A DNA stretch of 64,000 nt from Omphiscola glabra (GCA_964017045.1 OZ024806.1:23421088-23485087); one strand, 5' to 3'. Positions 22,401 through 34,829 are shown, numbered from the stretch's first letter. Program-made: numbers and translations. Notes: generated by a model from the letters alone, not told the origin.

Positions 22401-23362
22401 TTTCTAATTTAGAATTTAAAGGGCGCAAAGCAGTAGTGCACATTTCATAAATTATTATTAAATCAAAAGTGCCTTTGTTTTCTTTAAATGTGCTACCTTT
22501 GTTACAAAGTTTCATGAATAACAGATTTGTTTTTATTATTTAAATATGCCTACTTAGCCTATATTTATTGTTATTAACTTCCCAACTGTTTTTCTCTTTT
22601 TAATGTCAGAATAACAAACAAAGTGCCCTATCCATCGGCATTGCACTTATTTTTAATATTATTTATTTTATTTTAAGATGAGAATAAAGTAGAAAAATAA
22701 GATTTTTTTGTTGTGAACTAGCATTTTGATTATCATGCCAATTCCATTTTTTTTGTACGTGTTAAAAAAAAAATCGTATTCCTCATATGTCAATTTTAAA
22801 AAAGTATAGCGAAGAGGCAATTTAAAAAAAGTTATAGTAGTTTGAAATTCCAAATAAAATTTCAATCTACTGAATATTGGGAAATTTATACTTTATTTGC
22901 ATTCGAATTTCCTTTCGATTAAATCACACTCACACATTAATAAATATAATGTCTATTGTAAACAACTCATGTCTTCTTTAAATAGTTATGCCGTTCAGCT
23001 GCAATTTATAAAAATGACCAGTTTGAAAAACCCATAAAAATGTGTAGTGTAGACCTGATTACCCTGGGGCACGCCACAAACGGAGTGAATTCAGTTTATA
23101 TAAGGCATAAGGCACTGTGCTAAATAATGCCTCCCACAAAACTTTAAAAATGTTCTTCCCTGTTCAAAAGGTATAAAAGAAACACCAAATTCAATTACCG
23201 GTATACTCAGAAATACACCTCTTGATTTTGAAAGAATCAAAAATTTTTTGGAAAGCAGACTCCCGAAACCCCTCCACCGATCAGGATTTATCGGCGGCAT
23301 TAATTTCCGCCCTATTTCTCGATGAAAATGATCGCCGATTTCGGTATAGATTAATACACTGC
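22401..23362. other. No gene seen
   Basis: AT-rich, no coding or repeat structure recognised. The minus-strand frames at 22668-22865 and 23091-23528 show no family resemblance. Confidence 0.35.
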
Positions 23363-23684
23363 CTAGTGGCGTAGCTACTATGTCGATTAAGGCTGCAATG
23401 AGCGGCCAAATATTTTTGCCATCCCCCCTTTCACGATTCAAACTCTGCAGTTGTCCAAAAATGCCACACCAACATATACAGACGTCACTAACAGGGGCGT
23501 ATCTACAGTGTTTGTCATCAAGGGACAAGATTCATATTTACGCCCCCCCCCCCCCCCTTTCCAACTCTGAAACCCATTATTTTCAACCAATTAATTCCCT
23601 CAAAGCCAATTTTGCCCCCCTCCCGGGTAAGTCTGGCGCTCCGAGACGTATGTCCCATCTGGCACCCCTTAGCTACGCCACTAG
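23363..23684. mobile_element. hAT-like MITE with GTGGCGTAGCTA ends
   Basis: The left end CTAGTGGCGTAGCTA and right end TAGCTACGCCACTAG are perfect inverted repeats enclosing ~290 bp with long C-runs. A second internal AGGGGCGTATCTAC suggests nested or duplicated ends. Related ends lie at ~1237 and ~41880. The overlapping plus-strand frame (23380-23799) is not a gene. Confidence 0.65.
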
Positions 23685-24132
23685 CAAGGCCCCCCCCCCC
23701 CCGGGGGAAATTCTGAAAGAAACACCGCTAGGGTATGAATCTGCTACTGTCCACAACACCGTCGAACGCCTAAAATGGAAAGGTTCAAGTTTACTGTAAC
23801 TTGTCTAAAACAGTTTAATAAAAAAATGATTTAATGTGGGAGGGGTGGCGTCATTTTTTTTCCGGTTTTGTCCAGGGCGCAACTTTTTCTACGCACAATT
23901 CTGATAAAGATTCTTGCTGCCTAGTTCAAACAGTTTAAATGTCAAATGTGATGCAAATATACATGATTGAGGGGTTGAAGCCAAAAATTAAAAAAAAATC
24001 GAATCTTATTTTCACGTTCTTGGATTTGCACAAATTTTTAAAATCAATTATTAAAAATAAATAATGACTGGGGGTGGGGGGTGTGGAGGGATTTAGATTT
24101 TTAAAAAAATAGACTACTGATTGGCAGCACTG

Positions 24133-24884
24133 CTGCGCAAACCGCAAACCTAACCGAGTCATGGCTACCACACCTTGGGAAATTTCCCAGGATCTTGGGA
24201 ATTCATGACCCCCATTGGGATCTGGGGAATAATTTTGAAAATCAAGCAAAACCTTGGGAAATCTTAACAGTGGAAGATATTTTTTTAAATATCTGGAAAA
24301 AACGTAAACAATTTATGTGATAAAAATTAAAGTTAAAAATGAAGCAAAATTATTTTTAAAGTAACAAGGAAAATATTAATTGTTTTAATTCCTTTCTGCA
24401 TAACGAATAGTTTTACTTTTTAAAACCACTCATAAAAAAAAAAAAAAAAAAAGAAATCTCCCGAAATTACAATTAATATTGTAAAGTATCAAAAAGTTAA
24501 TAATTAAAGAAATACAATTAATTTTTTTATATATTTTTTTTGCGTTGAAGATTTACAAATTATATCCATGTGTTGAATGTTGATCAAATTACCCGTGTAC
24601 ACCATATGCATAGGACGGTTTCAGCAATAAATAAACTGATCATAAATGTTAAAATCTCAAAGGAAATCAATATAGCCTGTTAATATTATTTTTAAAAAAA
24701 TTTAAAATGGGGGGGGGGGGGGGTTTGCGGTAGGCTCCGAAACTTTATCATTAGGGTATTAGACATTAACAACCATAGGAAAAAATTACGAGCCAAAGAG
24801 TGAACGTGAGGTATGGACTCATCAGAACTGATAAAATCAAAGCAATAAGTTAAATGGTAAAATCAAAATTTTAACTTAGAATGG
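24133..24884. other. Low-complexity TE-like sequence
   Basis: Repeated CTTGGGAAAT motifs (also at ~25770-25810), an A-run at ~24434-24452 and a G-run at ~24710-24722. No coding sequence. Confidence 0.35.
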
Positions 24885-25832
24885 CTTAAAGATCCTGAAT
24901 TCAAGAACTGGCTACAGCAGGTCATAGACAATACGGATTCTAGCTTTTGCTAATGTTGCAAATTCATAATGTAAAATGCAAATAGGTCCTGAGGTCATTA
25001 AAGAATCATACACACTCGTGAAACATAAACATAATTTTGAAATTGCAAAGTCTACACATAGCATAAGTCAGTTTATTCAAATTCAAATAAAAAAACCCAT
25101 AGAAGATGAAGAAACAGCGACGGACTAAATCAAAAGAATTTTTTAAATATTGTTTTATTTCATGAAGCACTTGACAGTTTTACAACATTCCTCCGCATGT
25201 GAAGAAATAATCTTCTGACAGATTAATTGCCTTAAAACAAAAATAACTAATTCTTTAAAAACAAACTCAGTTTGAGATAGAATCCTTGCAAAACAGCATC
25301 CAAATAGATGAACCATGACTTGCAGGCCTACTAACTGTATCCCAAAGGAAACTTTAATAAGACGTGTTAGAGATGGCTATGGGTCAGTTCACAAAAGATA
25401 TAAGAAAAGGGTTAGTACTCTAAAAGAAATAAATGAAACTCCCCCCCCCCCCCTGTCCGCAGAGATTGAAGAAGAAGAAGAATTTAGTTCATTGTAAATC
25501 TTTATAATATCAGAAGAAAAATTATTGAAATGCATAAATAAAGAGTTTAGAAAACTTTTAGTAGCCTAACTCTAGTTACTAGTGTGTATTGATATTTTGC
25601 ATCTTAAATTTATAAAAAAAATTCCCAAAAAGAAATTGTTTATTTCTTTTACGCGATAATTTTTTAAAAATACCCTTTTAAATAAATTTCAGTCAATTTC
25701 TGTACCATGTATTTCAGAGACATCAATTCAAGCTATAATTGCATTAATTACATAGAAAAAACCTTTAAAAAATCTTGGGAAATTAATTGACAAAATCTTG
25801 GGAAATTTTTAAAAAGTGAGCGGCAGCCCTGC
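24885..25832 (+). pseudogene. hAT (BED-finger) transposase relic and 3' end
   Basis: The plus strand reads E-W-L-K-D-P-E-F-K-N-W-L-Q-Q-V then F-C-stop-C-C-K-F, the start of a BED-finger hAT transposase of the 'W-L-x-x-x-x-F-x-x-W-L' type, with several stops. A later open frame (25315-25497) ends in a Glu-rich tail. The terminus GGCAGCCCTG near 25822-25832 looks like a hAT 3' inverted repeat. A related GGCAGCACTG lies at 24123-24132. The matching left end was not found. Confidence 0.5.
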
Positions 25833-27357
25833 TCTCGTTCAAAGTTCAAACTCTCGTTAGTCTCGTCATGAGTAGTTCATATTGAAAGATGCTGCCATTG
25901 CAAAACATTTATTGAAATTAAGAGCTTTCTCCCCCAACTGCCCGACCTGCTACGATGAATAAAAGTTAATGAGCATCAAGAAAATTATTGGTTTTCGTGA
26001 GTATTACCAATAATTAAATCAAAGGAATTTTGAAATAATTTTTCCGATGAATAACTGTGCAGTATGCTGGCGGAGCCCAGCGCCTTGCAACATTTGTTGA
26101 TTGTCGGCAACATGAACCCTTGCCGCCTTGCTTTGTCCCTTGTAGTTTGCAGGCTTGTTTTATGGGAACACTATACTCCTTAGTCACTTAAGTCCATAAC
26201 TAATGAATCCGGCTCTGCAGATATGTTTGGATTGTGGATTGATAAAAAGACCATGGACTTGGACAATATTAAATGGCTTAAAAGTTATAAGACTAAGTTA
26301 AGTAAGGACACACAGTAAGTAGGGTAAACCGTAAGTATTAGAATTTTACATTAACATAACAATTATTTTAAAATGTATATTTTAATACCTTATTAAATTA
26401 AAAAGATACTAACTTTAATTAGGCATGTAAGTGGGGTTGTAATTGTAGTAATAGTAACTAATGGTAATAAAAGTTCAGTAAGTGAAAAATATTAAATTAA
26501 GCTTAGGCCTAGGCGTAAATACTAAATAGTAATTAATAGGCTATAACTATAAGATATTAATAACTGTTGTTTATAATTATAAATGATATTGATATGTAGG
26601 CCTAATTTTAGTAATATTCTCCCAAATGAGTTGTCATTAATAAGAGAATAACAACTAATTCAACTAATATTTTTGAGATTACTGTCATCATAAAACTATT
26701 AATTTTTGATTCAATAATGTACATCGGTAAACTGACTAAGTGCCGGTGTTACAAACAATTTTTAACATAAAATTTAAAAGCTATTTGCCTTGCTCACTAC
26801 ATAAACTTTTCAAGTTTGGTTATTATCTTTTTTAAATTTTTCATTTTAAACTTCTTATAATTATTCCGATGTTTACGGATTTAACAATAACGAATCACTT
26901 TATAATTGACAGGGATAATACCCATTTCCGGCTTCTCGATCAAAATAAAAAAAAATTTTTTTTCGTACCCCCCCTTTTTGGGGGGATGCATAACTTTTAA
27001 GAGACATGGTTAAGATAATAACTTATATAACAAAAATACTAGTACAATGAATGCTGAATAGGTATCTCTAATCATTTTTAGGTGTCATAGCTAATAAAAA
27101 AGTATTTATGTGATATATGCTTACCCGGTGACAATAATAATCCTGATCGTGACACAAAAAACACATCGTTGCATAGAATTCATAGTAATCACCGGAGGAC
27201 AATAACTGACACGTCACCGATGAAAAAAGCAATTATTGAGGTCAAAAATGACAGAACGCATTTTTCCATAAATACTGTGTAGCCGTAAGCCAAAATTGTA
27301 GAACAAGTATTTTTGACATTTTGGGACATGCGCAGAACTATGCGTCGATGGACTTTG
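25833..27357. other. Mostly non-coding; only the weak exon at 26223
   Basis: Apart from the candidate exon there is no coding signal. A C-run/G-run hairpin (ACCCCCCCTTTTTGGGGGG) lies near 26967-26985. Confidence 0.35.
26223..26311 (+). CDS. Candidate first coding exon (weak)
   Basis: The plus strand has ATG at 26223-26225, followed by F-G-L-W-I-D-K-K-T-M-D-L-D-N-I-K-W-L-K-S-Y-K-T, open until the donor ACACA|GTAAGTAG, a strong match to the consensus. The region upstream (26040-26220) is less AT-rich and could be 5' UTR. The exon ends with two bases of a codon. The plus-strand exon at 28560 is phase-compatible, but that exon lies inside a hAT element, so the link may be chance. No family is recognised. 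Confidence 0.3.
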
Positions 27358-27381
27358 AAGTACCTACTATAGTAGGTACTT
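27358..27381. repeat. 24-bp perfect palindrome
   Basis: AAGTACCTACTA joined to its own complement TAGTAGGTACTT with no spacer. Could be a dyad binding site, an element end or chance. Confidence 0.8.
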
Positions 27382-27500
27382 TGGTAAATATATATTTTTT
27401 TATGACCCAAAGACATAATTGAATGGGGCTTATTTTTAACTAAATTTAGACACTAAAATCACATTTTTGGCTAATTAAGATAGATCGTACCTCATTTCAT

Positions 27501-27533
27501 TAGGTTAGGTTTAGGGTTCAAGTTAGGTTTAGG
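27501..27533. repeat. Telomere-like TTAGG(G) tract interrupted by a hAT
   Basis: TTAGGTTAGGTTTAGGGTTC...GTTAGGTTTAGG here, and GGTTTAGGG ... GGTTAGGTTTAGGGTC at 30290-30331, are degenerate TTAGGG-type repeats. They were one tract before the element at 27534-30289 inserted. Confidence 0.6.
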
Positions 27534-28559
27534 TAGGGTTGCCAGATACGTGGGACATGCAATCACATATGCATAAAAGTGTTCACATACATGTAAGATT
27601 CTTCAAATTGTACTTTGTAAGAATAATGCCCTTTACAGAGTCGAGTAAGATTCTATTCCTTTCCTTTGTCTATTAAGTAGGCACCCCAATACTCGCTTCG
27701 CGAGCGGTAGGAAGACGCGGGCTACTCGCCGCCTATCGCTGTGATCAGTTGGCTGTGGCTGTTTTCGGTAGTTGTTGGGACTTAGCGTTGTTTTGCGTCA
27801 TTTCTTAAAATAGACGAACCTCCTTATTTTAATTTGAATACGCGGTGCATGACGGTTACGAGGATATAAATAAAGTGGAAATCCGACTACTCTGAGCCGA
27901 TCTGTTGGAAAGTGAAAGTGGGGTAAGTGATTTCGCTGTGTTTTTTTACTTTTTTAAACTCTGGGTAAGACTTGGAAACTACTTAATATCCTAGTTCATA
28001 TATATTAAAAAATGAATCACTCATTCAAAACAATACAGATTATTGCAGGAATTAAGGATTGGTCCCGAAAAATGACACAAATTTTGAAACAGCCGGTGGC
28101 GGCCATTTTTTTTCCACTCGAGTTACCGGAAGAGGTTAATCTCTAATGTAAACAGTGGTTATTATTATTATTATTAGAAACGTTTTTCAAACAGTTTAAT
28201 AAATATTTTCTGTATTTTAATAAAGTAGTTTGATTATAAAAAAATAAATGTACACTTTTAATAAAGGATTTCAATAATAATTTGACTAAAGGCCTTAGAT
28301 AGTCCATACATGAGTCATGAGTAGGCTTTGGCTTTGCTTCAAAAATATTAAATGATACTGATTCTGATAGTAGTATTATTATTATAGTATAGAAAGATTA
28401 GAGTGAGGTGACATGAAAAGAAATTAAGATAGCCTCTAGTTATTAACAAATATAATGTACATCAACTAAAGAAAATTGTGTAGCCTGTTAAAAATATTGA
28501 TTTTTTTTAATGTGTTCAGAATATCTTCTTTTATTTGTTTAGTGTTTGTCAATAGGATT

Positions 28560-28676
28560 CCACACATGATGAGGACATGCTCTGCCAACCTGGAGGAGAT
28601 CAACACACAACCTAATTTTATTTTGACAATGGTGGAAGATGTTTTTAATCTACCAATTAATGAGGATGAAGAGTAG
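28560..28676 (+). CDS. Candidate terminal exon inside the hAT (weak)
   Basis: Acceptor TTTGTCAATAG|GATTCC, then an open frame I-P-H-M-M-R-T-C-S-A-N-L-E-E-I-N-T-Q-P ending in E-D-V-F-N-L-P-I-N-E-D-E-E and TAG. Too short to classify. It could join upstream to the donor near 27923 or to the candidate exon at 26223-26311, where the phase fits. Confidence 0.3.
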   Translation, partial: PHMMRTCSANLEEINTQPNFILTMVEDVFNLPINEDEE

Positions 28677-28834
28677 CTAGAGCTCCAAAGCCGCGAACCA
28701 TATCCTGAATGTTTAAAATGTACATCAATGACGACAACTTACATGACACTGAATTTTGTATAGCATGATTTAAATTGACTTTTTTAATATATGAATATTC
28801 TATTACATTTAAATTGTCACTATTTATTTGTACT

Positions 28835-29235
28835 GAAAATTTCATTGCAGTAGCTTTATTAGTTTAAAAGTTATCTATTTAATTGTAAAAAATGTCTCGG
28901 CCGCGGGCGCTTTTCATGAAATATTTTTTCTAACATTGCATAAATTTTTCTGCTCTGCCTTATATTTATTTTAAATTTACTTTGCTTTTAGATGGACAAT
29001 ATCTGTTTGTATAGAAAATTTCATTGCAGTAGCTTTATTAGTTTAAAAGATATCTATTTAAGTGTAAAAAGTGTCTCGGCCGCTGGCGCTTTTCATGAAA
29101 TATTTTTTATAACGTTACATACATTTTTCTGATCTGCATTTTATTTATTTTAAATTTACCTTACTTTTAGATGGACAATATCTGTTTGTATTGAAAATTT
29201 AATAGCAGTAGCTTTATTAGTTTAGTAATTATGTT
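28835..29235. repeat. 179-bp tandem repeat, 2.2 copies
   Basis: Units starting GAAAATTTCATTGCAGTAGC at 28835, 29014 and (partial) 29193 contain GTCTCGGCCGC and TTTTAGATGGACAATATCTG. Located inside the hAT element. Confidence 0.9.
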
Positions 29236-29641
29236 ATTTCTTGAAAAATTAAATTTTTCGCCAATTGTCGTTATCCACGACATATGCTCATAAAGTCATA
29301 TTTAATAAAATATAATAAGTTAATTCACAATTCATGTGTTTTATTTTGTTAAACATTGTATTGTAAATGTCTCCTGCAAATTTGATAGCTCTAACTTCAA
29401 TAGCCAAAAAGATACAAGCAAAATAGTACCAAAAGAGTAATAATGCGATCACAGTTTTAATAATTAAATACAAAGCCAAATAGTGGGGGAAAATAAATCA
29501 CTAAAAAATTCATAACTTTTCTCCTATAAAAGATAGAAAGATTATCTTGGTGTCATTGGAAAGCTTAAAGCCAGCTCTTTCCAATGATATGCTCTTTGTC
29601 TGTGTCAGATGTATTTGAAAATTTGAGTTGGAGTGCCTATA

Positions 29642-30140
29642 TTAAGCATTAATCAAGGAGAACACTCTATCCACAGAAGAAAAATTCACACATTTTAAGT
29701 AACTCTGAAAAGCAACATTCATTTGGGCAACTTTGGAAAAATAAACTCCACTGTTCATGCAAGAGTCTTTAAAAAAACTGTTCATTTTTGTCTTGTACAA
29801 ATGATTTAAGATTGCAGTATTGGTCAAACAATTGCACATCATCTACAATAATACCCTTCTCTTTCAGATACAATATGCATGCCAAAAGGTCATCAAATTA
29901 CAGTCTTTGATTTTATCTAAGTACATCCAATTAAAGCATTGAAATTCGTCCAAAGGTTTCAACCACTTCTCTAAGTAACTAATGCATGCTTCATACACCA
30001 ACTTAACATCTGCCATAAAAGTATTATACTCTTCTTCTCGACCACTTTCCCCAAGTCTTCTCAGCATCTCCCTGACTTTCAGTGAAAGAAATGTCTCCTT
30101 CAATCTGTTTTTCAAGAAGGTTGTGTGAAGAAGGCTCATA
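29642..30140 (-). pseudogene. hAT transposase C-terminal relic
   Basis: The minus frame 30139-29864 contains F-M-A-D-V-K-L-V-Y-E-A-C-I-S-Y-L-E-K-W and D-E-F-Q-C-F-N-W-M. The next frame (29842-29642) ends ...S-S-V-D-R-V-F-S-L-I-N-A, matching the hAT pattern N-A-x-V-E-R-V-F-S-x-M-N. The catalytic core upstream is lost. It belongs to the element at 27534-30289. Confidence 0.65.
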
Positions 30141-30533
30141 ACCTCTAATACTTATGTTTCTTCTCTTTCAATGTTACATAAAAATATAAAATGTAAGAAA
30201 AGCCGGACATTTTACAAGATTTTAGCTTTGCCTGTCGGACGGAGGACAATGAGCTATGTCCTCCTTTTGCCGGACATCTGGCAAGCCTAGGTTTAGGGAT
30301 ATATTTAAGAATTTCTGGTTAGGTTTAGGGTCATTTTTTTTCATTATTTTTTGACGTTTTATTCTTAATTTTACCGGTCACAGCAATAAAGCTGGCGGCC
30401 ATGGTAAAAAAATGCGATACGATCTATCCGAATTTACCACATTTTTAGCTATGGGTTGTTCCTACAAGGTGACTTTCCCATGGTCACGTGACGTAAACAA
30501 CTCTATCACTGAGTGTTTAGCCTCAAATCGGTA

Positions 30534-31735
30534 TTATTCAGAATAGTATTCTACCATCATTATGATAAGTTTCTTTTCCCATAAAACGCATGTAAAATGG
30601 CAGCATTTTAAACAAGATGTAGGTAGAAAAGTAAATACTGACAACTGCTTCCTGCCTTTTGTAAACGCAGGGATTTTAACTTCTGCATACATTGGTCCAA
30701 CACTCTCTTGGATATCAAATCCCCGGTCTGCCAAAAATGATATCCCCAGGCAAAAGATTATCTAAAAATTTAGAATTTTCAGTCACATATTTGTCACTGG
30801 TTCTACCTCCCCATCCTTTAGAAATAAAAGAAATGTATCCTTGTGGTGTTATACCTATAAGGTATTTGATGGTGTGATGATGTTTATAGCTGGAAAAAGT
30901 CTGAGCACGTGCGAGGAGACTTCATGGTTTTTCTATGAAAATTTTTCTCTGAAAATTTCAAAGCAGTCAATAATTGCTGCTACCTTATTACAAAAGGCCT
31001 GAATAAAATCCCTTGGCATGTTTTTTTGTAAACACTATCAGGCCAGTGGACAAGTGGTGACATGCATACAAACATGTCTAATAATTTTAAAAATATTCTT
31101 GAAGCAGCTGAATCTGAAATTCCAAATATATCTCCAACAGCATGTAGTGGCATATTTAAGTGGAATCTCATGAGGGTTAATACGAGTTGTTGAAAACTGG
31201 AGAGTGTATGCCTTGAACCACTTGGAATTTTAGGTGAGAGATAATTGAACAAGGCTATCAAAATATTGTAGTTGGGAAGCCCAGTGTAATATCTCACCTT
31301 CTCTTCATTTTCTTTAAAAAAGGCCTCACTAAAGGAAGATAAATTCAATTTTTCTTTCCAAGAATTAATTTCTTCTCTGAGAGAATATATTTCTTTATCT
31401 TGGCTAGAGATAAATGTTGATATGTCATTTTCGGTTTGAAAACCTATATTTTAAAACTGAATTTCGTTGTTGTTATTATCATTAGATCGCTCGATGATAG
31501 CCTGTGTCTGCACCATTGTGTTTTCTATTATTCCAGTCACAGTGGGTATAGCTGAGGTGGATGCTTTTGCCTGCTTGCGATTGCGAATTCTTTTAAATCT
31601 GTCCAAGCTGCTACCTTTTAAAGCATAGCCCATGTGTTGAGTTGGTGCCCAGTCATGATTCTGCTCTTGATAAATGGGTGCAGGTTTCCCTAAAAATAAA
31701 ATGAAAGTAAATATACAATTTTGTCCTAATTTCAT
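30534..31735 (-). pseudogene. PIF/Harbinger-type transposase relic (THAP/DDE_4-like)
   Basis: Minus-strand order: a linker with N-H-D-W-A-P-T-Q-H-M-G-Y (31735-31451); a helix-turn-helix block with F-Q-Q-L-V-L-T-L-M-R-F-H-L-N and I-F-G-I-S-D-S-A-A-S-R-I-F (31348-30980); then I-I-D-C-F-E-I-F (first Asp), [19 protein letters not shown] and [10 protein letters not shown] (second Asp region). It breaks off before the last acidic residue. It has one stop after E-K-P and a one-base shift at the D-R-G-F motif. No THAP zinc finger or terminal repeats were recovered. Confidence 0.75.
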
Positions 31736-31899
31736 ATTGTAAAAAAATTAAAATAATAATTTGTAAACTGATTTATCTATAAAAGTATGGCCCAATGTAT
31801 CACCTTTAATATGATTAAAAAGTTATGTCTGTTTTTTTGATTTTTTTACTTATTGTGAAACTATCTCATTTTTTCCCAATTTCATGTTATAAAAAATAT

Positions 31900-32960
31900 A
31901 GCAGTAATTTGTAAACTGATTTATATATATAAGTAAGGTCCTATGTATGGCCTTTAATATGATACCTATTAGTTCACATTTGATACTGAAATAAAAAAGT
32001 TGTACAGCATGCTCCAAGCGCTCAACTACACAATGGTTTACTTTTGCCCTGTCCGACATTGTGCTTTTGATGGATTTAAAAGTGTGTTTTTTAACGTCTA
32101 TCTCTTGCAAACCATATGCACAGGAATATACTTTAATTATATCGAGGAGTGACTGGTATATGTGTTCAACATAATCTTCCACGCATCCACCCGGCAAGTG
32201 TCCTATATGCATGGTTAATGCATGGGATTTTGTGTCAATGTGCACCTCATTAATGTGCGCTCCATTCAGTGACGTGGCATCCCAAGCAAGAGTGATAGGG
32301 CTTGAATTGTGCAAAAAGTAGCCAACCTGAACATCAGCCAAAATACCTATTTTGTATGCCATTTGCGCAACAACAGTTTTCTCTGGCTTTGAGCCTATCT
32401 TTTGTCCAAAAAGCTCTTTTCCAATAAAACTTATAAGAGGTGTTCATGATTGGATGGCAACATGATAAAGTAAGCATTGATAAATGCATTTTCTCATGTG
32501 GAAATTATATGACTTTCCATCTGCTTTGACTTCCACTGCACCAGGCTCATTATTTTCATCTATTAGGGTATCCTGAAATTCCTGGAAAGATTTAGATCTG
32601 TATTCCAAATCTTTTAATTTTTTTTTTTAACGTATTGTTTTCTGTGTATAGAGAGCAGCTGTAGCATCTTGAACCTCTTTTTTGATAGAGACTTGTAGTG
32701 ATGTATATATTAATTTCATTTGTTGAAAAGCCTGATCTCTGTCATCCGCCACTTTTTTTGAATTAGCTGCTATACTTTTATATTCTGCAATCAGTAAATG
32801 CAGAGCTGCATTTTGTTTCTTTAAATTATTAATTGTCATTTCTGCCTCACTAAGAGAATCTTTCATACGTTGCAAAAGCTGTTTGCGGATGTTTGCAAAT
32901 TTAAATTTTGCTTTCCAGGAAGCAATGGCAGTGGCTGACCTATTAAGACTGTGTTGCACC
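31900..32960 (-). pseudogene. Unassigned transposase-like family, copy 1
   Basis: Read on the minus strand: a coiled-coil N-terminal block (32959-32627, K-K-Q-N-A-A-L-H-L-L-I), then Y-K-I-G-I-L-A-D-V-Q-V-G-Y-F (32340s). T-L-A-W-D-A-T-S-L-N-G-A-H-I-N-E follows with a candidate first catalytic Asp, then L-P-G-G-C-V-E-D-Y-V-E-H, and M-S-D-R-A-K-V-N-H-C-V-V-E with a candidate second Asp. The same landmarks in the same order occur at 34830-36306 and 51527-52350. The alternating strand/Asp pattern suggests an RNase H-like (DDE) enzyme, but I cannot assign a superfamily. The reading frame between the blocks is broken. Confidence 0.6.
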
Positions 32961-33759
32961 TTACTATGATATGGTCTTGATTTATAAACTGCATTTCTTA
33001 TAATACTTATTGACAGTTTCTTGCAAGTGTTTATTATTCAGGCTCAGTGTTGCATTAGTTTTTTGTAAAAAATTAAATTTTTTTGCAGTCTGTCTTAAGT
33101 CTCTTGGGCGACGGAGATTTATAAGATTCAGTTGAAGATGTTGCCTGCTGGATGCTTGCAGTCTCTGTAATTATTTTAACAACTGAACTACTTTCAGCTG
33201 CGTTTAATATATATGGAACTTGAAAAAATTCTAGACAGAAAAAGAAATGACTGCCACTCCTTGGTCATATGCTTTTTCTTATTTTCCAGCTGTTGCAAAA
33301 GACGCCTGAGAGTTGCTTTCATGGCTGGTCTGTTATATGATTTGGTGGATCCATGTAACTTTAAAATGTTGTACTAACAATATCTAAGTCGTTTTTAAAT
33401 TTGTAGATTAAAAAAGCCACATGTCCTTTTTTTTTAAAATTTGACGTGTTGGTTCCTACAGAAAAAGTTTCTAAGTGCAAAAGGAAGTCCCCAGTTGTTT
33501 TGATTTGATGCTCTTTTTGGTGCAATGATGTCTGCCATTTATTACAGATAACTGCTTTGACAATTGAAGATAAATTAGAAAAAATATTGGCATAAATAAG
33601 GCCTATAAGTTTATCAGAACCTCCAGCTGACTGACTGATTCTGAAATTACACTAAATCAGAATGAACATAAAAATTTTGAGCTTGTTCAAGCAATCAGCA
33701 ACAATCATTTGTACCACATTTACAGTATTACATTTTACATGCTTAATAAAAGAATTATA

Positions 33760-34071
33760 TGTAAGCTCGTGTGGTAGAACTCACTGAACAAACTCAGGAA
33801 GGCGAGATGGGTAGCGTTGTTTATTTATACAAGAATAAAACCGAAAACAAAAAACCCAACCAGCCAATTAGTGCGGCTAGTGCTGCAACTTATACTTTGA
33901 AATGCAACACTGTTGTCTCGACAGTCTTGACATTTCACTAGCACTGCAAACAGTCAACTGGACAACTCATTTAAAAAACGGGGAGTCCACTCTAAACAAA
34001 AAGGAAGGCCAGCAAAACAAAAACATACATTCACACTGACGAAACAGACTTAAAAAGGCCAATGGCTTACA
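33760..34071 (-). mobile_element. Ty3/gypsy 3' LTR, 312 bp
   Basis: The plus strand runs from TGTAAGC (33760) to GCTTACA (34071), i.e. TG...CA with inverted ends. On the element's (minus) strand it is preceded by a polypurine tract TTTTTGTGGGGGTGCC. Inside, on the minus strand, are GTATAAATAAAC (TATA/poly(A)-like) and a T-rich U3. It follows the integrase C-terminus at 34236-34828. Confidence 0.7.
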
Positions 34072-34235
34072 GGCACCCCCACAAAAATGTAAGCAGTCTC
34101 TGCTTAAAAACAACATAATGTAAACAGCAAAGAAAACTAAGAAAATATTTTTCCAAAAGTCCAATAACTATTATACTGAAATAAACCTCAACTAACAAAA
34201 AGATGCAATGTACTAGTTTCGGTTACAAAAACAAT

Positions 34236-34828
34236 TTAAAGGTTTAACTTTTGTACAGGTTTAAACCTCCTTCCAGATCTCCTAACCAAGTTCAGCTGAT
34301 CACGGGCCCCATGGGCAATGTTTGGTACTGTACGAGTAATGTTAGGTTGTGGGATAGCCACACCAGGCTCAGTGAGATTAACAGCCGTACCAGGCTCACT
34401 GAAACCAACAGCTGTACCAGGCTCAGTGAAACTACCAAACCATCCAACACAAACAGCCTCCTCTGGATCAGAAAGGGGCCTGTCTTGTGCCTTACTAAAT
34501 ATCGGAACACTGTTCCCCATTTGTTGGCCTGTGAACTTTCTTAGTTCAGCAGCAGTCGCATGAATAGGTATACTGGACATATTCTTCTGAATGACATAGG
34601 GTCCACCTTCAGCATCGGGTAGGCAGATGACCTCGTAGATGACGTCCTGAAACCTGTCCTGGATCTTATTTCTCCCAGGTGGGTGGCTACGCATTAAAAC
34701 TTTGTCCCCGACTGCAATTTTGGTTGAAATATGGCCCTGCTCTCTTGCCTCTGCATTCCGTTGGATGGCTAAAGTTGCTTGCTGTCTGAGGTCTGCAAGC
34801 TTCTGCAGGTGTCTGAACAGATAAAGGT
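34236..34828 (-). pseudogene. Ty3/gypsy integrase C-terminus
   Basis: The minus strand encodes L-F-R-H-L-Q-K-L-A-D-L-R-Q-Q-A-T and A-V-G-D-K-V-L-M-R-S-H-P-P-G-R-N-K-I-Q-D, the C-terminal domain of gypsy integrases. A linker of repeated E-P-G-T-A-V units (about 34355-34435, ~30-33 bp tandem repeats) and R-R-S-G-R-R-F-K-P follow, then a stop. The 5' side is cut at ~34828, where it abuts copy 2 of the unassigned family. Confidence 0.75.
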
Positions 34829-34829
34829 C

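Larger units (their letters stand above)
27534..30289 (-). mobile_element. hAT transposon, 2756 bp, with 8-bp duplications
   Basis: Inverted ends TAGGGTTGCCAGAT and, from the right, TAGGCTTGCCAGAT (13 of 14). Both sides are flanked by GGTTTAGG (27526-27533, 30290-30297). The right third encodes the decayed transposase on the minus strand. The left half carries plus-strand features: a GC-richer stretch 27670-27930 with a strong donor GTAAGTGA (about 27923) and a short exon-like frame at 28560. Either the element has its own divergent transcript or it has picked up foreign exons. Confidence 0.75.

Noticed and set aside
23380..23799. 139-residue plus-strand open frame
   Set aside because: Runs through a MITE with long C-runs; proline-rich output is an artefact of the C tracts.
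26223..28676. Confident two-exon host gene joining 26311 to 28560
   Set aside because: The second exon lies within a hAT element, and phase agreement alone has a one-in-three chance; kept only as weak exons.
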